NCBI RefSeq assembly: GCF_004217045.1 | Contig: NZ_SGXM01000001.1 | Span: 2,356,001-2,420,000 of the forward strand | Direction: 5' to 3' | Length of the DNA: 64,000 bases | DNA from: Cupriavidus agavae | GTDB lineage: Bacteria > Pseudomonadota > Gammaproteobacteria > Burkholderiales > Burkholderiaceae | Shown here: piece by piece, positions 53,898 to 63,358 of the stretch | How positions within the stretch are numbered: position 1 is the stretch's first letter | Layout: every line of letters begins with the position of its first letter | The notes under the pieces: generated by a model | Databases searched by the model: none | What the model saw: only the letters and a program-made list of their open reading frames with translations | Told to the model about the DNA's origin: nothing | Position numbers and translations under genes: made by a program

Positions 53898-54872
53898 TCA
53901 GGCGACGGTCTGCTCGCCCGGCTGGCGCGGCGACAGGTAGTGATCGCGGGAAGATGCCTTATTCTGCACTTGCGAATCATCCTGCGCGGGGTGTCCGTCC
54001 GGCGCGCCGCGCAGCCAGGTATCGAAGACTTCCGGCGAATCGCCGTGGCCCCAGGCCGCACGCAACTGCTGCATCAGCGGGGTCAGGGTGCGCGTGTAGC
54101 GCTGCGCGGCCACATGGGCATGCTCGGCCAGCGCGTCAGTGCTCTCGCGGACCTGCGCGGCCAGTTCCTGGCGCTCCTGGGCGATTTCCTTCTCGCGCTG
54201 CCCAAGCTGGTTGTACTTCTGGATCAGAAAACGCTGGTAGTCACCCGCTTCCACGCCCTGCGCCGCCTGGGCGTTGACCTGCTCGAACCGCATCACGATG
54301 CTCGCCGTCTCGTGCTCCACGCGGGCCGCCTCGGTGTTCAGATCCTGCAGCACGTCGTTCAGGCGCAGCGCCTCGCGGCGATGGGTCTGCAGGCGCGTGG
54401 CTTCGTCGTCGAAGGTACGCTGGGCGTCGAGGTAGGCTTGCACCACGGGCTGGGGTGCCACCACCAGCAGCGGATCGGCGCCCCCGGCGCGGCGGCCGGA
54501 GATCAGCGCGTCCTCGGGCAGGCGGAGGTTGCCGACGTCTTCCAGCCAGCGGCCTCGCGCCATGACCGTGGCAACTGTTTCCAGTGCAAGCTTGCGCACG
54601 GCCTCGGCGCGCTGCGCCGCCACCGCGTCGCCATCGGCCGCAATCCCGGCCACGCCGGCTGGCTGGGCCTGGGCCGCATGGGCGATATCGGGCACGCAGG
54701 CGGCCACGGTGGTGGCCACCGATTCCGACATTGCCGTCACGGAGCGCCGCACCGCGCGGCGCAGTTCGAAGCGCGCCACCAGCATGACCAGCAGGCCGGC
54801 CACGAGCCAGGTCAGGATCGTCTCGGCGTGGGCCAGCAGGAAGGCCCGGATCAGTTCGGTATCGAGTTGCAT
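53898..54872 (-). CDS. Membrane-anchored coiled-coil protein of unknown function
   Basis: Protein of 324 residues. One N-terminal membrane helix (ETILTWLVAGLLVMLVARF near 17-35) is followed by a basic stretch. A long heptad-like helix runs from about 85 to 290, with runs such as LQTHRREALRLNDVLQDLNT and KYNQLGQREKEIAQERQELA. The C-terminus (about 285-324) is Gln/Asp/Pro-rich and likely disordered. It could be a scaffold at the inner membrane. I do not recognise a named family. It lies downstream of the aspS terminator and upstream of nudB. Confidence 0.7.
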   Translation of the reverse strand: MQLDTELIRAFLLAHAETILTWLVAGLLVMLVARFELRRAVRRSVTAMSESVATTVAACVPDIAHAAQAQPAGVAGIAADGDAVAAQRAEAVRKLALETVATVMARGRWLEDVGNLRLPEDALISGRRAGGADPLLVVAPQPVVQAYLDAQRTFDDEATRLQTHRREALRLNDVLQDLNTEAARVEHETASIVMRFEQVNAQAAQGVEAGDYQRFLIQKYNQLGQREKEIAQERQELAAQVRESTDALAEHAHVAAQRYTRTLTPLMQQLRAAWGHGDSPEVFDTWLRGAPDGHPAQDDSQVQNKASSRDHYLSPRQPGEQTVA

Positions 54873-55001
54873 TGGTGTTGTCCTCCCACGTCACGGCTGG
54901 CCTTTCGGGTGGGCCCGCTTCGCGCGTATCCGTGGAAAGACATTTCCGGCACCTGCTTCGTTCCGGCCGGTAACAAATCGAAACGCATCCTTGCGCCGGA
55001 A

Positions 55002-55030
55002 ACAAAAAAGCCGCGCGTTGGCGCGGCTTT
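55002..55030 (-). terminator. Terminator after aspS
   Basis: AAAGCCGCGC (55007-55016), loop GTTG, GCGCGGCTTT (55021-55030). On minus a run of six T follows. It ends the fmdB-DUF502-aspS unit 22 bases after the aspS stop. Confidence 0.92.
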
Positions 55031-55052
55031 CCTGCTGACGGAAGAAACGACC

Positions 55053-56861
55053 TCAGGCCGTGGTCTTCGGCTCCTGGGCGCGCAGGCGGATATGCAGCTC
55101 GCGCAGTTGCTTCTCGTCGACCGAGCTCGGGGCCTGCGTCAGCAGATCCTGGGCGCGTTGGGTCTTCGGGAAGGCGATCACGTCACGGATCGAGTCGGCA
55201 CCAGCCATCATCGTCACGATACGGTCCAGGCCGAAGGCCAGGCCGCCATGCGGCGGCGCGCCATATTGCAGCGCGTCGAGCAGGTAGCCGAACTTGGCGC
55301 GGGCTTCCTCGGCACCGATCTTCAGCGCGCGGAACACCTTGCTCTGCACGTCCTCGCGGTAGATACGGACCGAACCGCCACCCATTTCCCAGCCGTTCAG
55401 CACCATGTCGTAGGCCTTGGCGATGCACTTGCCCGGATCAGTTTCCAGGTACTGCATGTGCTCGTCCTTCGGGCTCGTGAACGGGTGGTGCATGGCCACC
55501 CAGCGCGCGTCTTCCTCGTCGTACTCGAACATCGGGAAGTCGATCACCCACAGCGGCTTCCAGGTGTCCTCGAACAGGCCCGTGCTCTTGCCGAATTCCG
55601 AATGGCCGATCTTCAGGCGCAGCGCGCCGATGGCGTCATTGACCACCTTGGCCTTGTCGGCGCCGAAGAAGATGATGTCGCCATCCTGGGCGCCGGTGCG
55701 CTTCAGGATCTCGGCAATCGCGGCGTCGTGCAGGTTCTTCACGATCGGCGATTGCAGGCCATCGCGGCCCTTGGCCACTTCGTTGACCTTGATCCAGGCC
55801 AGGCCCTTGGCGCCATAGATCGCCACGAACTGGGTGTAGGCATCGATTTCACCACGCGAGATGGCATGGCCACCCGGCACGCGCAGACCCACCACGCGGC
55901 CGTTCTCGCTGTTGGCCGGGCCCGAGAACACCTTGAAATCGACGTCCTTCATGACCTCGGTCAGCTCGGTGAACTCAAGCTTGACGCGCAGGTCCGGCTT
56001 GTCCGAGCCGAAGCGGGCCATGGCCTCGCGGAACTCCATGACCGGGAACCGGGCGTCCAGATCCACGTCGATGGCGTTCTTGAACACCGTGCGCATCATG
56101 TCCTCGAACAGGTCGCGGATCTCCTGCTCGGTCAGGAACGACGTCTCGCAGTCGATCTGCGTGAACTCGGGTTGGCGATCGGCGCGCAGGTCTTCGTCAC
56201 GGAAGCACTTGGTGATCTGGTAGTAGCGGTCGAAGCCGGAGACCATCAGCATCTGCTTGAAGATCTGCGGCGACTGCGGCAGCGCGAAGAAGTGGCCCGG
56301 GTTCACGCGCGACGGCACGAGGTAGTCGCGGGCGCCTTCCGGCGTGCTCTTGCCCAGCATCGGCGTCTCGATGTCGATGAAGCCCTGGGCGTCCAGGTAC
56401 TTGCGCACTTCCATCGCCACCTTGTAGCGCAGGCGCAGGTTGTACTGCATCTGCGGGCGGCGCAAGTCCAGCACGCGGTGCGTCAGGCGGGTGGTTTCCG
56501 ACAGGTTGTCGTCGTCGAGCTGGAACGGCGGCGTGACCGACGGGTTCAGCACCGACAGCTCATGGCACAGCACCTCGATCTTGCCCGAGGTCAGGTTGCT
56601 GTTCTCGGTGCCGGCCGGGCGCGGGCGCACCTTGCCCACCACGCGGATGCAGAACTCGTTGCGGATTTCCTCGGCGGCCTTGAACATTTCCGGACGGTCC
56701 GGATCGCACACCACCTGCACCAGGCCCTCGCGGTCGCGCAGGTCGACGAAGATCACGCCACCGTGGTCGCGGCGGCGCTGCACCCAGCCGGTCAGGGCCA
56801 CTTCCTGGCCGATCAGTTGTTCGGTCACCAGACCGCAGTAGTGAGTACGCATGGAGGACAT
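55053..56861 (-). CDS. aspS: Aspartyl-tRNA synthetase
   Basis: Class IIb aminoacyl-tRNA synthetase of 602 residues. The N-terminal OB domain has the tRNA-binding [20 protein letters not shown] near 24-43. Motif 2 is in [20 protein letters not shown] then [10 protein letters not shown] near 213-240, and motif 3 is [14 protein letters not shown] near 550-563. The bacterial GAD insertion lies between motifs 2 and 3. In beta-proteobacteria AspRS is often non-discriminating and works with GatCAB; this is inference. The start at 56861 ([10 protein letters not shown]) is chosen; MRTHYCG at 56852 is possible. Confidence 0.95.
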   Translation of the reverse strand: MSSMRTHYCGLVTEQLIGQEVALTGWVQRRRDHGGVIFVDLRDREGLVQVVCDPDRPEMFKAAEEIRNEFCIRVVGKVRPRPAGTENSNLTSGKIEVLCHELSVLNPSVTPPFQLDDDNLSETTRLTHRVLDLRRPQMQYNLRLRYKVAMEVRKYLDAQGFIDIETPMLGKSTPEGARDYLVPSRVNPGHFFALPQSPQIFKQMLMVSGFDRYYQITKCFRDEDLRADRQPEFTQIDCETSFLTEQEIRDLFEDMMRTVFKNAIDVDLDARFPVMEFREAMARFGSDKPDLRVKLEFTELTEVMKDVDFKVFSGPANSENGRVVGLRVPGGHAISRGEIDAYTQFVAIYGAKGLAWIKVNEVAKGRDGLQSPIVKNLHDAAIAEILKRTGAQDGDIIFFGADKAKVVNDAIGALRLKIGHSEFGKSTGLFEDTWKPLWVIDFPMFEYDEEDARWVAMHHPFTSPKDEHMQYLETDPGKCIAKAYDMVLNGWEMGGGSVRIYREDVQSKVFRALKIGAEEARAKFGYLLDALQYGAPPHGGLAFGLDRIVTMMAGADSIRDVIAFPKTQRAQDLLTQAPSSVDEKQLRELHIRLRAQEPKTTA

Positions 56862-56911
56862 AGGAGGAATTCCCTGTAAAGCACGGCCGCAAGGTGCGGG
56901 CCGCGCGCAAT

Positions 56912-57607
56912 TCAATTGGTTTGCGTGTCGGCGATTTCGCCGCTGGCCGCTTCGGCATGCGCCACGCGCGCCTCGTCGGGGGCCTTGCGCGGCAGTTCCG
57001 TCGGCGCCACCACGCCCATCGACACGATGTACTTGAGCGCCGCGTCCACGGTCATGTCGAGCTCGATGGTGTCGGCCTTCGGCATCATCAGGAAGAAGCC
57101 CGAGGTCGGATTCGGCGTCGTGGGCACGTAGACGCTGACATATTCGCCCTGGAGGTGATTCTGCACGTCTCCGCCCGGCCTGCCGGTCAGAAACGCGATG
57201 GTCCACGAGCCCTCGCGCGGATACTGCACCAGCAGCGCCTTGCGGAACGCGTTGCCCGACGACGACAGCAGCGTGTCCGAGACCTGCTTCACGCTGGTGT
57301 AGATCGGGCCGACCACCGGGATATGGCCCAGCAGCGCCTCCCACCAGCGTACCAGCCGCTGGCCGATGAAGTTATGCGTCAGCACACCCACCAGCAGGAT
57401 AAACAGCAGGGTGAGGATCGCACCGAGCCCCGGGATGCGACGGCCGAACAGGTTTTCGGGCTGCCATGCCACGGGCAGCAGCGCCATGCTCTGGTCCATC
57501 GTGCCGATGATCAGGTTGAGCACCCACAGCGTGATGCCCAGCGGCACGAGGACGAGCAGGCCGGTCAGGAACCAGGTCTTGACGGCGGAGGTTTTCTTGG
57601 CGACCAC
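56912..57607 (-). CDS. DUF502 family inner membrane protein
   Basis: Protein of 231 residues from a GTG start ([20 protein letters not shown]). Two membrane helices lie near 12-34 and 60-80 ([20 protein letters not shown]). The family block [20 protein letters not shown] near 95-114 identifies DUF502; the C-terminus from 165 is soluble and acidic. The function is unknown. Upstream in-frame sequence is Arg/Pro-rich and overlaps fmdB. It sits between fmdB and aspS, a conserved neighbourhood. Confidence 0.88.
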   Translation of the reverse strand: MVAKKTSAVKTWFLTGLLVLVPLGITLWVLNLIIGTMDQSMALLPVAWQPENLFGRRIPGLGAILTLLFILLVGVLTHNFIGQRLVRWWEALLGHIPVVGPIYTSVKQVSDTLLSSSGNAFRKALLVQYPREGSWTIAFLTGRPGGDVQNHLQGEYVSVYVPTTPNPTSGFFLMMPKADTIELDMTVDAALKYIVSMGVVAPTELPRKAPDEARVAHAEAASGEIADTQTN

Positions 57608-57620
57608 GTCTTGCCCGCGC

Positions 57621-57941
57621 TTATTGGCTGGCGGACGAGCCGGCGGCGGGGGCCGCCGGGGCTGCGGCCGGTGCCGGGGCAGGAGCGGCCGCGGGCGCCG
57701 CCGTGGCGGTCTCGCCCGAGGCGGACGACGCAGCCGGCGCGCTCGCGCCGCCGCTACCGCCACGGAAGTCCGTGACGTACCAGCCCGAGCCCTTGAGCTG
57801 GAAGCCGGCGGCCGTTACCTGCTTCTTGTAGGTTCCGGTGGCACCGCAGGACGGGCAGTCCGTGAGCGGGGCATCGCTCATCTTCTGCAGCACATCGCGC
57901 CCGTGGCCGCAGGCGTCGCAACGGTAGGCATAGATCGGCAT
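57621..57941 (-). CDS. FmdB family zinc ribbon protein
   Basis: Protein of 106 residues. The N-terminal zinc ribbon has two Cys pairs: MPIYAYRCDACGHGRDVLQK (C8, C11) and LTDCPSCGATGTYKKQV (C29, C32), followed by a short WYVTDF segment. The last 50 residues are almost all Ala/Pro/Ser. FmdB-like proteins are small regulators or stress proteins of unknown mechanism. The start at 57941 was chosen because the upstream in-frame sequence is Arg/Pro-rich and improbable. Confidence 0.88.
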   Translation of the reverse strand: MPIYAYRCDACGHGRDVLQKMSDAPLTDCPSCGATGTYKKQVTAAGFQLKGSGWYVTDFRGGSGGASAPAASSASGETATAAPAAAPAPAPAAAPAAPAAGSSASQ

Positions 57942-58142
57942 GGTTCTTTCGTGGAATCGGGTACGTAAAGCGGGTAGATGGCACCGCCGCCGGAAACAGC
58001 AAGGGGCGGGAGGCCGAAATGGAGCCACGGCCCTGCGACGATGCAAAACCCCGGATTATAAACCGACGCCAGCACCGGCACCGGCCGGAATTGCGGTCAT
58101 TCGGCGGCCTATTCGTGGCAAAGGGCTTTGCCGCCGCTTATG

Positions 58143-59579
58143 TTACGCAATATGCACTTCTTGCGTGGGCGGCCGGTCGCTGATCAGTTGCGGCAGCAGC
58201 GACCCGAACACCATGCCGCCGATCGAGAACAGCAGGCCCACCATCTGGGGCGGCACGGCGGCGTCGGCGAAGGCCACTTCGCAGGTCAGCCAGGACACCA
58301 GGCCTAGCACGATGGCCAGCAGGCCGCCCTGGCGCGTGGCCGGCTTCCAGAACAGCCCGAACGCCAGCGGCACGAACGACGACACCAGCGTCACCTTGTA
58401 CGCGTTTTCCACCATGTGGAAAATGGACAGGTGCGAGTTCAGCGCGAACAGCGTGACCAGCACCGTGAACACCAGCACCACCGCCTGCATCACGCGCAGG
58501 AACTGCTTGTCGGTCAAATGGCGGAAATACGGTCTCAGGATGTTCTCGGCAAACGTGACCGACGGCGCCAGCAGCGTAGCCGACGCGCAGCTCTTGATGG
58601 CCGACAGCAGCGCGCCAAAGAACATTACCTGCGCGAACATCGGCGCGTGGGTCAGGATCAGTTGCGGCAGAATCAGTTGCGAATCGGTATTGATGTACTT
58701 TTCGACCATCTGCGGGTCGATCATCGTGGCCGAGTAGGCCAGGAACATCGGGATGAACGCGAAGAAGAAGTACAGCACGCCGCCCAGCACCGAGGCGCGG
58801 CCGGCAATCTGCTCGGTCTTCGACGAGGTCACGCGCTGGAACACGTCCTGCTGCGGGATCGACCCGAGCATCATCGTAAACAGCGCCGCCGCGAAGCCGA
58901 TGATCTGCACGAGGTCCAGCGCCGGCCAGAACTCGAACTTGCCGGCTGCCGCCGCGTGCGACACCACCGCCGTGACGCCGCCGGCCTGGCCGCTGACCTC
59001 GTAGCCGATGTACAGCATGCCGATCACGATGATGATCATCTGGATGAAGTCGGTGACCGCCACCGACCACATGCCGCCGAACAGCGTGTAGACCAGCACG
59101 CTGGCCGCGCCGATCATCATGCCGGCGTCCTGCGACAGCGCGCCGTCGGATACCGTGTAGAACACCAGCCCCAGCGCCTTGATCTGCGCCGCCACCCAGC
59201 CCAGGTACGACACCACGATACACAGCGTGGTCAGCACCTCGGCCAGCCGGCCATAACGGTTATGGTAGTAGTCGCCGATCGTGAGCAGGTTCATCCGGTA
59301 CAGCGGCCGGGCAAAGAACAGACCCACGAGAATCAGGCAGAGGGAGGAGCCAAACGGGTCGGACACCACACCCGACAGGCCCTCCTTGAGGAACACGGCC
59401 GGGATGCCAAGCACGGTTTCGGAGCCGAACCATGTGGCGAACACCGTGGCGGTAACGATGTAGAACGGCAGGCTGCGGCCCGCGACGGCGAAGTCGGCGG
59501 TGCCCTTGACGCGCAGCGCCGCCCACAGGCCGATGCCGACCGAGATGACCCAATAGACGATGACGAACCAGATCAGCAT
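58143..59579 (-). CDS. Sodium:solute symporter family protein
   Basis: Inner-membrane transporter of 478 residues with about 13 hydrophobic helices, starting MLIWFVIVYWVISVGIGLWA. Family marks are FAVAGRSLPFYIVTATVFAT near 30-49, GIPAVFLKEGLSGVVSDPFG near 58-77 and TLFGGMWSVAVTDFIQMII near 165-183. SSS proteins take up solutes (pantothenate, proline, carboxylates) with sodium. The substrate is not clear; the last 60 residues form two helices plus a short tail. It is transcribed alone. Confidence 0.9.
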   Translation of the reverse strand: MLIWFVIVYWVISVGIGLWAALRVKGTADFAVAGRSLPFYIVTATVFATWFGSETVLGIPAVFLKEGLSGVVSDPFGSSLCLILVGLFFARPLYRMNLLTIGDYYHNRYGRLAEVLTTLCIVVSYLGWVAAQIKALGLVFYTVSDGALSQDAGMMIGAASVLVYTLFGGMWSVAVTDFIQMIIIVIGMLYIGYEVSGQAGGVTAVVSHAAAAGKFEFWPALDLVQIIGFAAALFTMMLGSIPQQDVFQRVTSSKTEQIAGRASVLGGVLYFFFAFIPMFLAYSATMIDPQMVEKYINTDSQLILPQLILTHAPMFAQVMFFGALLSAIKSCASATLLAPSVTFAENILRPYFRHLTDKQFLRVMQAVVLVFTVLVTLFALNSHLSIFHMVENAYKVTLVSSFVPLAFGLFWKPATRQGGLLAIVLGLVSWLTCEVAFADAAVPPQMVGLLFSIGGMVFGSLLPQLISDRPPTQEVHIA

Positions 59580-59849
59580 GCCGCTGCCCTATCCCAAAAT
59601 GCCAGAAATGCCCTGGTGGCGAGAAACCGAATGCCGGCGGCGGCTGCATCGTGGCAACGGCCTGCCGGAGTCCAATTCATCGGTCGGGGCCGCGGGCGCC
59701 CGGCGGGGGGCATGAGCGGTCGTAGCCGAATCAAAACGCGGATTATAGCGACGGAGGCTGTCCGGGGCGAAAAAAAATCCCTCGGCGCGGAGAAATGCCC
59801 GTATTCGGGCACTTCCTGTTGTATCGCGGACGTTGCCGCGCCCGCCGCC
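59580..59849. other. Intergenic region between the symporter and ubiB
   Basis: A 270-base gap holding the symporter promoter side and the ubiB terminator (59796-59811). A poly-A/T run near 59769-59777 lies next to a GC-rich stretch. I see no gene; an Arg-rich frame through it is not credible. Confidence 0.6.
59796..59811 (-). terminator. Weak terminator after ubiB
   Basis: TGCCCG, loop TATT, CGGGCA. On minus it is followed by TTTC, 39 bases beyond the ubiB stop. The short stem makes it a moderate terminator only. Confidence 0.55.
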
Positions 59850-61427
59850 TTACCAGTAGCCGGCCCAGGCCATCGCCTGGACGATCACGATGCCGGCCAG
59901 GAAACCACCCATCAGCATCAGTGCCGTCGTCAGCCGGCGGTTGGTGCGGCGCTGCTCCACCACCAGCTGGGCCAGCAGCCGCTCCTGGTCGCCGTTGTTC
60001 ACCATGGCGCGGCGCTCCAGGAACTGGTGCGCCAGGCGCGGGAAGTCCGGCAGCATCTTGGCCCATTGCGGCGCCTCCACCTTGACGCGCTCCCAGGCGC
60101 CCTGCCAGCCCACCTGCTCGTACATCCAGCGTTCCAGGAACGGCTTGGCCGTCTTCCAGAGGTCGAGGTCGGGATCGAGTTGCCGCCCAAGCCCTTCAAT
60201 ATTGAGCAGCGTCTTCTGCAGCAGCACCAATTGTGGCTGAATCTCCACATTGAAGCGGCGCGAGGTCTGGAACAGCCGCATCAGCACCATGCCGAGCGAA
60301 ATCTCGCGCAGCGGCTTGTCGAAGTACGGCTCGCAGCAGGCCCGCACCGCCGACTCCAGTTCCTCGACCCGCGTCTCGGCAGGCACCCAGCCCGACTCCA
60401 CGTGCAGCAGTGCCACGCGGTGGTAGTCGCGCCGGAAAAAGGCGATGAAATTCTGCGCCAGGTAGTTCTTGTCGAACTCGGACAGCGCCCCGACGATGCC
60501 GAAGTCCAGCGCGATATAGCGCCCGAACGTCTCCGGCTGGATCGAAACCAGAATGTTGCCCGGGTGCATGTCCGCATGGAAGAAGCCGTCACGGAACACC
60601 TGCGTGAAGAAAATCTCCACGCCCTCCTCGGCCAGCTTGTGCATGTCCACGCCGGCCGCCTTGAGCGATTCGGTGCGCGAGATCGGGATGCCGTGCATCC
60701 GCTCCATCGTGAACACCGAGCTCGTGCACCAGTCCCAGAACACCTCGGGCACGCAGAGCAACTGGCTGTCGGCGAAGTTGCGGCGCAACTGGCTGGCATT
60801 GGCCGCCTCGATCATCAGGTCCAGCTCGTCGTGCAGGTACTTGTCGAACTCGCCCACCACTTCACGCGGCTTCAGGCGGCGGCCATCGACCCAGAAGCGT
60901 TCGAGCCACGTGGCCATGTCCGCCATCAGCGCCAGATCGCTGTCGATGACCAGCAGCATGCCGGGGCGCAGCACCTTCACCGCCACCTCGCGGCCATGGT
61001 TGGGCCCGCCGCGAAGCGTCGCAAAATGCACTTGAGCGATCGATGCACTCGCCACCGGCTGGTGCTCGAAGTTCTCGTAAAGCTGGTCCAGCGGGCGTCC
61101 GAGCGACTTTTCGATGATCCGGACCGCCAGCGCCGAATCGAACGGCGGCACCTGATCCTGCAGCATCGCCAGTTCGTCGGCGATATCGGGTGGCATCAGG
61201 TCGCGCCGCGTGGACAGAACCTGTCCGAACTTGACGAAAATCGGGCCCAGCGCGGTCAGCGCCAGCCGCAGCCGCACGCCGCGCGGTTGTTCGAGCTTGC
61301 GGCCGATGGTGATGACCCGGACCAGGAACTTGATGCGCCGGCTCTTGAAGCCGGACAGCACGAGTTCGTCCAGCCCGTAGTACAGGATGACAAAAATAAT
61401 CTTGCAGAGTCGCAGCAGGCGGGTCAT
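59850..61427 (-). CDS. ubiB: Ubiquinone biosynthesis protein kinase-like UbiB
   Basis: Atypical kinase/ATPase of 525 residues needed for ubiquinone synthesis. The signature KxGQ is in [20 protein letters not shown] near 61-80. [10 protein letters not shown] near 148 holds the ATP lysine, [16 protein letters not shown] near 202-217 the ExD-type motif, [12 protein letters not shown] near 287-298 the catalytic loop, and [10 protein letters not shown] near 309-318 the metal loop. Two C-terminal membrane helices anchor it ([20 protein letters not shown] near 498-517). It is last in the ubiE-Tim44-ubiJ-ubiB set. Confidence 0.95.
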   Translation of the reverse strand: MTRLLRLCKIIFVILYYGLDELVLSGFKSRRIKFLVRVITIGRKLEQPRGVRLRLALTALGPIFVKFGQVLSTRRDLMPPDIADELAMLQDQVPPFDSALAVRIIEKSLGRPLDQLYENFEHQPVASASIAQVHFATLRGGPNHGREVAVKVLRPGMLLVIDSDLALMADMATWLERFWVDGRRLKPREVVGEFDKYLHDELDLMIEAANASQLRRNFADSQLLCVPEVFWDWCTSSVFTMERMHGIPISRTESLKAAGVDMHKLAEEGVEIFFTQVFRDGFFHADMHPGNILVSIQPETFGRYIALDFGIVGALSEFDKNYLAQNFIAFFRRDYHRVALLHVESGWVPAETRVEELESAVRACCEPYFDKPLREISLGMVLMRLFQTSRRFNVEIQPQLVLLQKTLLNIEGLGRQLDPDLDLWKTAKPFLERWMYEQVGWQGAWERVKVEAPQWAKMLPDFPRLAHQFLERRAMVNNGDQERLLAQLVVEQRRTNRRLTTALMLMGGFLAGIVIVQAMAWAGYW

Positions 61428-61509
61428 GCGGAGTCTTCAGGGTGTGCGCCGCACGCAGCGGCGACGGAAAGCGACAAGGTGCGACGGGGCGAGGGCATCG
61501 GCCGGGCGA

Positions 61510-62181
61510 TCAACGGTGGGCCGAGGGCAGCGCGGCCGAACTGCCGGGGCCCGTGGACCGCTCCAGGCGCTCCAGGCGCTTTTCGAGCCGCGCCAGGTCA
61601 TCGCGCAGGCGCGCCACATCGGCGCTGAAGCCGTCGAGCGCGGCATGGCGAACCAGCGTCGGCTGCTCGTCCAGCAGGTATTCGGTCACGTTGTCGAGCA
61701 GCGCCCGGCCCACGCGCGTGGCGCTTTCATGCGCCTGCCGCGCGCCATCGACCACGCGTTGCGCCACGCTGTCGCTGACCGGGCCGCCCATCACGCCGCG
61801 CAGGGCACGCGACAGGTCTTCGGCAGCATCCCAGCGCAGGTTGCGCGCCAGCGTGGAGACAGCATTGGCCAGTTCGGCATCGCCCTCGATCCGTACGTGG
61901 CGCATGGCGGCCGCCTGCCCGCCTTCGGCCACGTCCGCCACCACGAGCGGCCACTGCTGCAGCGGCACCAGCAACGTCACCGCCGCCAGCTCGGCCGGGG
62001 GCGCAAGTTCGATGCAGCCCTGCCCGGTCACGCGCAGCGACAGCGCGAAAGCGGCCGCGTCGAAAACGATCACGCGGCCGGCAAACGGCGCCAGCAGGCT
62101 GCACGCCCAGGGTTCCTGTTCGATCAGGTGGTTCAATGCGGCGACGATCGGTGCGGCCAGCGGGGTCGGCAAGGCGTTCAT
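61510..62181 (-). CDS. ubiJ: Ubiquinone biosynthesis accessory factor UbiJ (SCP2 domain)
   Basis: Protein of 223 residues. The N-terminal sterol-carrier-2-like domain (residues about 10-115; INHLIEQEPWACSLLAPFAG-type start, HVRIEGDAELANAVSTL) precedes a coiled-coil C-terminus (FSADVARLRDDLARLEKRLE then RLER, near 185-208). UbiJ forms with UbiK and the Ubi enzymes the Ubi complex in E. coli; the SCP2 fold binds the lipid intermediates. It lies before ubiB, the usual position. Confidence 0.9.
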   Translation of the reverse strand: MNALPTPLAAPIVAALNHLIEQEPWACSLLAPFAGRVIVFDAAAFALSLRVTGQGCIELAPPAELAAVTLLVPLQQWPLVVADVAEGGQAAAMRHVRIEGDAELANAVSTLARNLRWDAAEDLSRALRGVMGGPVSDSVAQRVVDGARQAHESATRVGRALLDNVTEYLLDEQPTLVRHAALDGFSADVARLRDDLARLEKRLERLERSTGPGSSAALPSAHR

Positions 62182-62211
62182 GGCGTCCGGGGAGTTCGGG
62201 CTTGGCCCAAC

Positions 62212-62238
62212 AAAAAAGGCCCACGCGTACGTGGGCCT
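62212..62238 (-). terminator. Terminator after the Tim44-domain gene
   Basis: AGGCCCACG (62217-62225), loop CGTA, CGTGGGCCT (62230-62238). On minus a run of T follows (62212-62217). It separates the Tim44-domain gene from ubiJ, so ubiJ-ubiB need their own promoter or read-through. Confidence 0.92.
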
Positions 62239-62299
62239 CCATTCTAAGCTACTCGCCCGCCGCTTCCTGTCATCGAAGCGGCCGAGAGCGTGTCAGCGA

Positions 62300-63307
62300 T
62301 CAGGACTCCTGCTGGATACCAGCCAGTTGCCAGCCACCGCTGCCCGCCGTCGACTTGGCCAGGTTCCAGACTTCGCCGAACGGCTGCGCTGCTTCGTCGG
62401 CCTTCTCGCGGATCATGCCCGAGAAGCGCACGCTGGCGATGTACTGGGTGTCGGTCGTCTCGATCCCGAGCAGTTGCGCGTCGAGCGTCACCACATCGGT
62501 CTTGTTGACCTCGCCTGCCGGGCGCTCGGCCAGATCCATCTTCAGCTCGGCGAACATTTCCGGCGTCGAGAACTCGCGGATATCGTCGAGGTTGCCGGCA
62601 TCCCAGGCGGCCTGCAGGCGCACGTAGTGGACCTTGGCATTGCGCACGAACGAGTCGACGTCGAAGTCGGCCGGCACGCCCCACGGCTGCTGGGCCGCTA
62701 CGGCGCCCGCTGCGGCGGCACCACCCATCACGGGATTGGCTGCCGCGCCACCATAGGACGGCGCGTTCGACACCGGGGTATCGGCCTGACGGAAAGTCGG
62801 CTCCGCGTCACGCGCGGCGCCACCGAACGGCGAGTTATTGCCGCTGGCGTTGCCCATGCCCGCGAAGGCCGGCTGGCGCGAGGTCTTCGAGCCGCCGCGG
62901 AACTTGCGGATCAGCCAGACGGCGACCAGTGCGATCAGGCCGAACAGGATGATGTTGCTCAGGATGCTGGCGGCTGCGCCGCCGAGACCGAAGTGCGAGA
63001 GCAGGTAGCCGATACCCAGGCCAGCCGCGAGGCCGCCGAGCATGCCGCCCCAGTTACGCTTCGGCGCCGCGGCCGCTGCGCCACCGGCAGCGCCGGCCGC
63101 AGCCGGAGCCGCCGCGTTCTGCGCGGGCTGGCCCGGCGCGGCGTTCTGCTGCGGCGGCGTGGCCTGGCGCTGCTGCGTCACGTTGGACGACTGCTTGCCG
63201 ACGCTGCGCGAACCGCCCATGCGCTTGGCTTCCGCATCCATTGCCGCCCCGAATGCCACCGTCGCGATCAGCGCGATGGTAAGGAATTTTCCACGAAAAG
63301 AAGTCAT
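62300..63307 (-). CDS. Tim44-like domain membrane protein
   Basis: Protein of 335 residues. A signal/anchor (residues 6-26, LTIALIATVAFGAAMDAEA) is followed by a Gln/Ala-rich low-complexity region, a Gly-rich helix pair GGMLGGLAAGLGIGYLLSHF near 88-107 and SILSNIILFGLIALVAVWLI near 114-133, and a C-terminal Tim44 domain (FVRNAKVHYVRLQAAWDAGN near 215-234; ISPEMFAELK-like, VWNLAKSTAGSGGWQLAGIQ near 312-331). Tim44 in mitochondria is a motor anchor; the bacterial relatives' role is unknown. It lies between ubiE and ubiJ. Confidence 0.85.
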   Translation of the reverse strand: MTSFRGKFLTIALIATVAFGAAMDAEAKRMGGSRSVGKQSSNVTQQRQATPPQQNAAPGQPAQNAAAPAAAGAAGGAAAAAPKRNWGGMLGGLAAGLGIGYLLSHFGLGGAAASILSNIILFGLIALVAVWLIRKFRGGSKTSRQPAFAGMGNASGNNSPFGGAARDAEPTFRQADTPVSNAPSYGGAAANPVMGGAAAAGAVAAQQPWGVPADFDVDSFVRNAKVHYVRLQAAWDAGNLDDIREFSTPEMFAELKMDLAERPAGEVNKTDVVTLDAQLLGIETTDTQYIASVRFSGMIREKADEAAQPFGEVWNLAKSTAGSGGWQLAGIQQES

Positions 63308-63358
63308 ATGCAGTGATCCCCTGTCATTTCCGGCTTATTTTTGTCCGGATATGGCGAA

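Noticed and set aside
53862..56879. A 1005-codon open frame on plus, antisense to aspS and the coiled-coil gene
   Set aside because: Composition (His/Arg/Val/Leu-rich, no fold motifs) is what a GC-rich antisense frame produces; the minus strand carries well-recognised genes.
58416..61628. A 1070-codon open frame on plus, antisense to the symporter and ubiB
   Set aside because: Same reason: shadow of real minus-strand genes, dense in Arg/Gln/His, no conserved motif.
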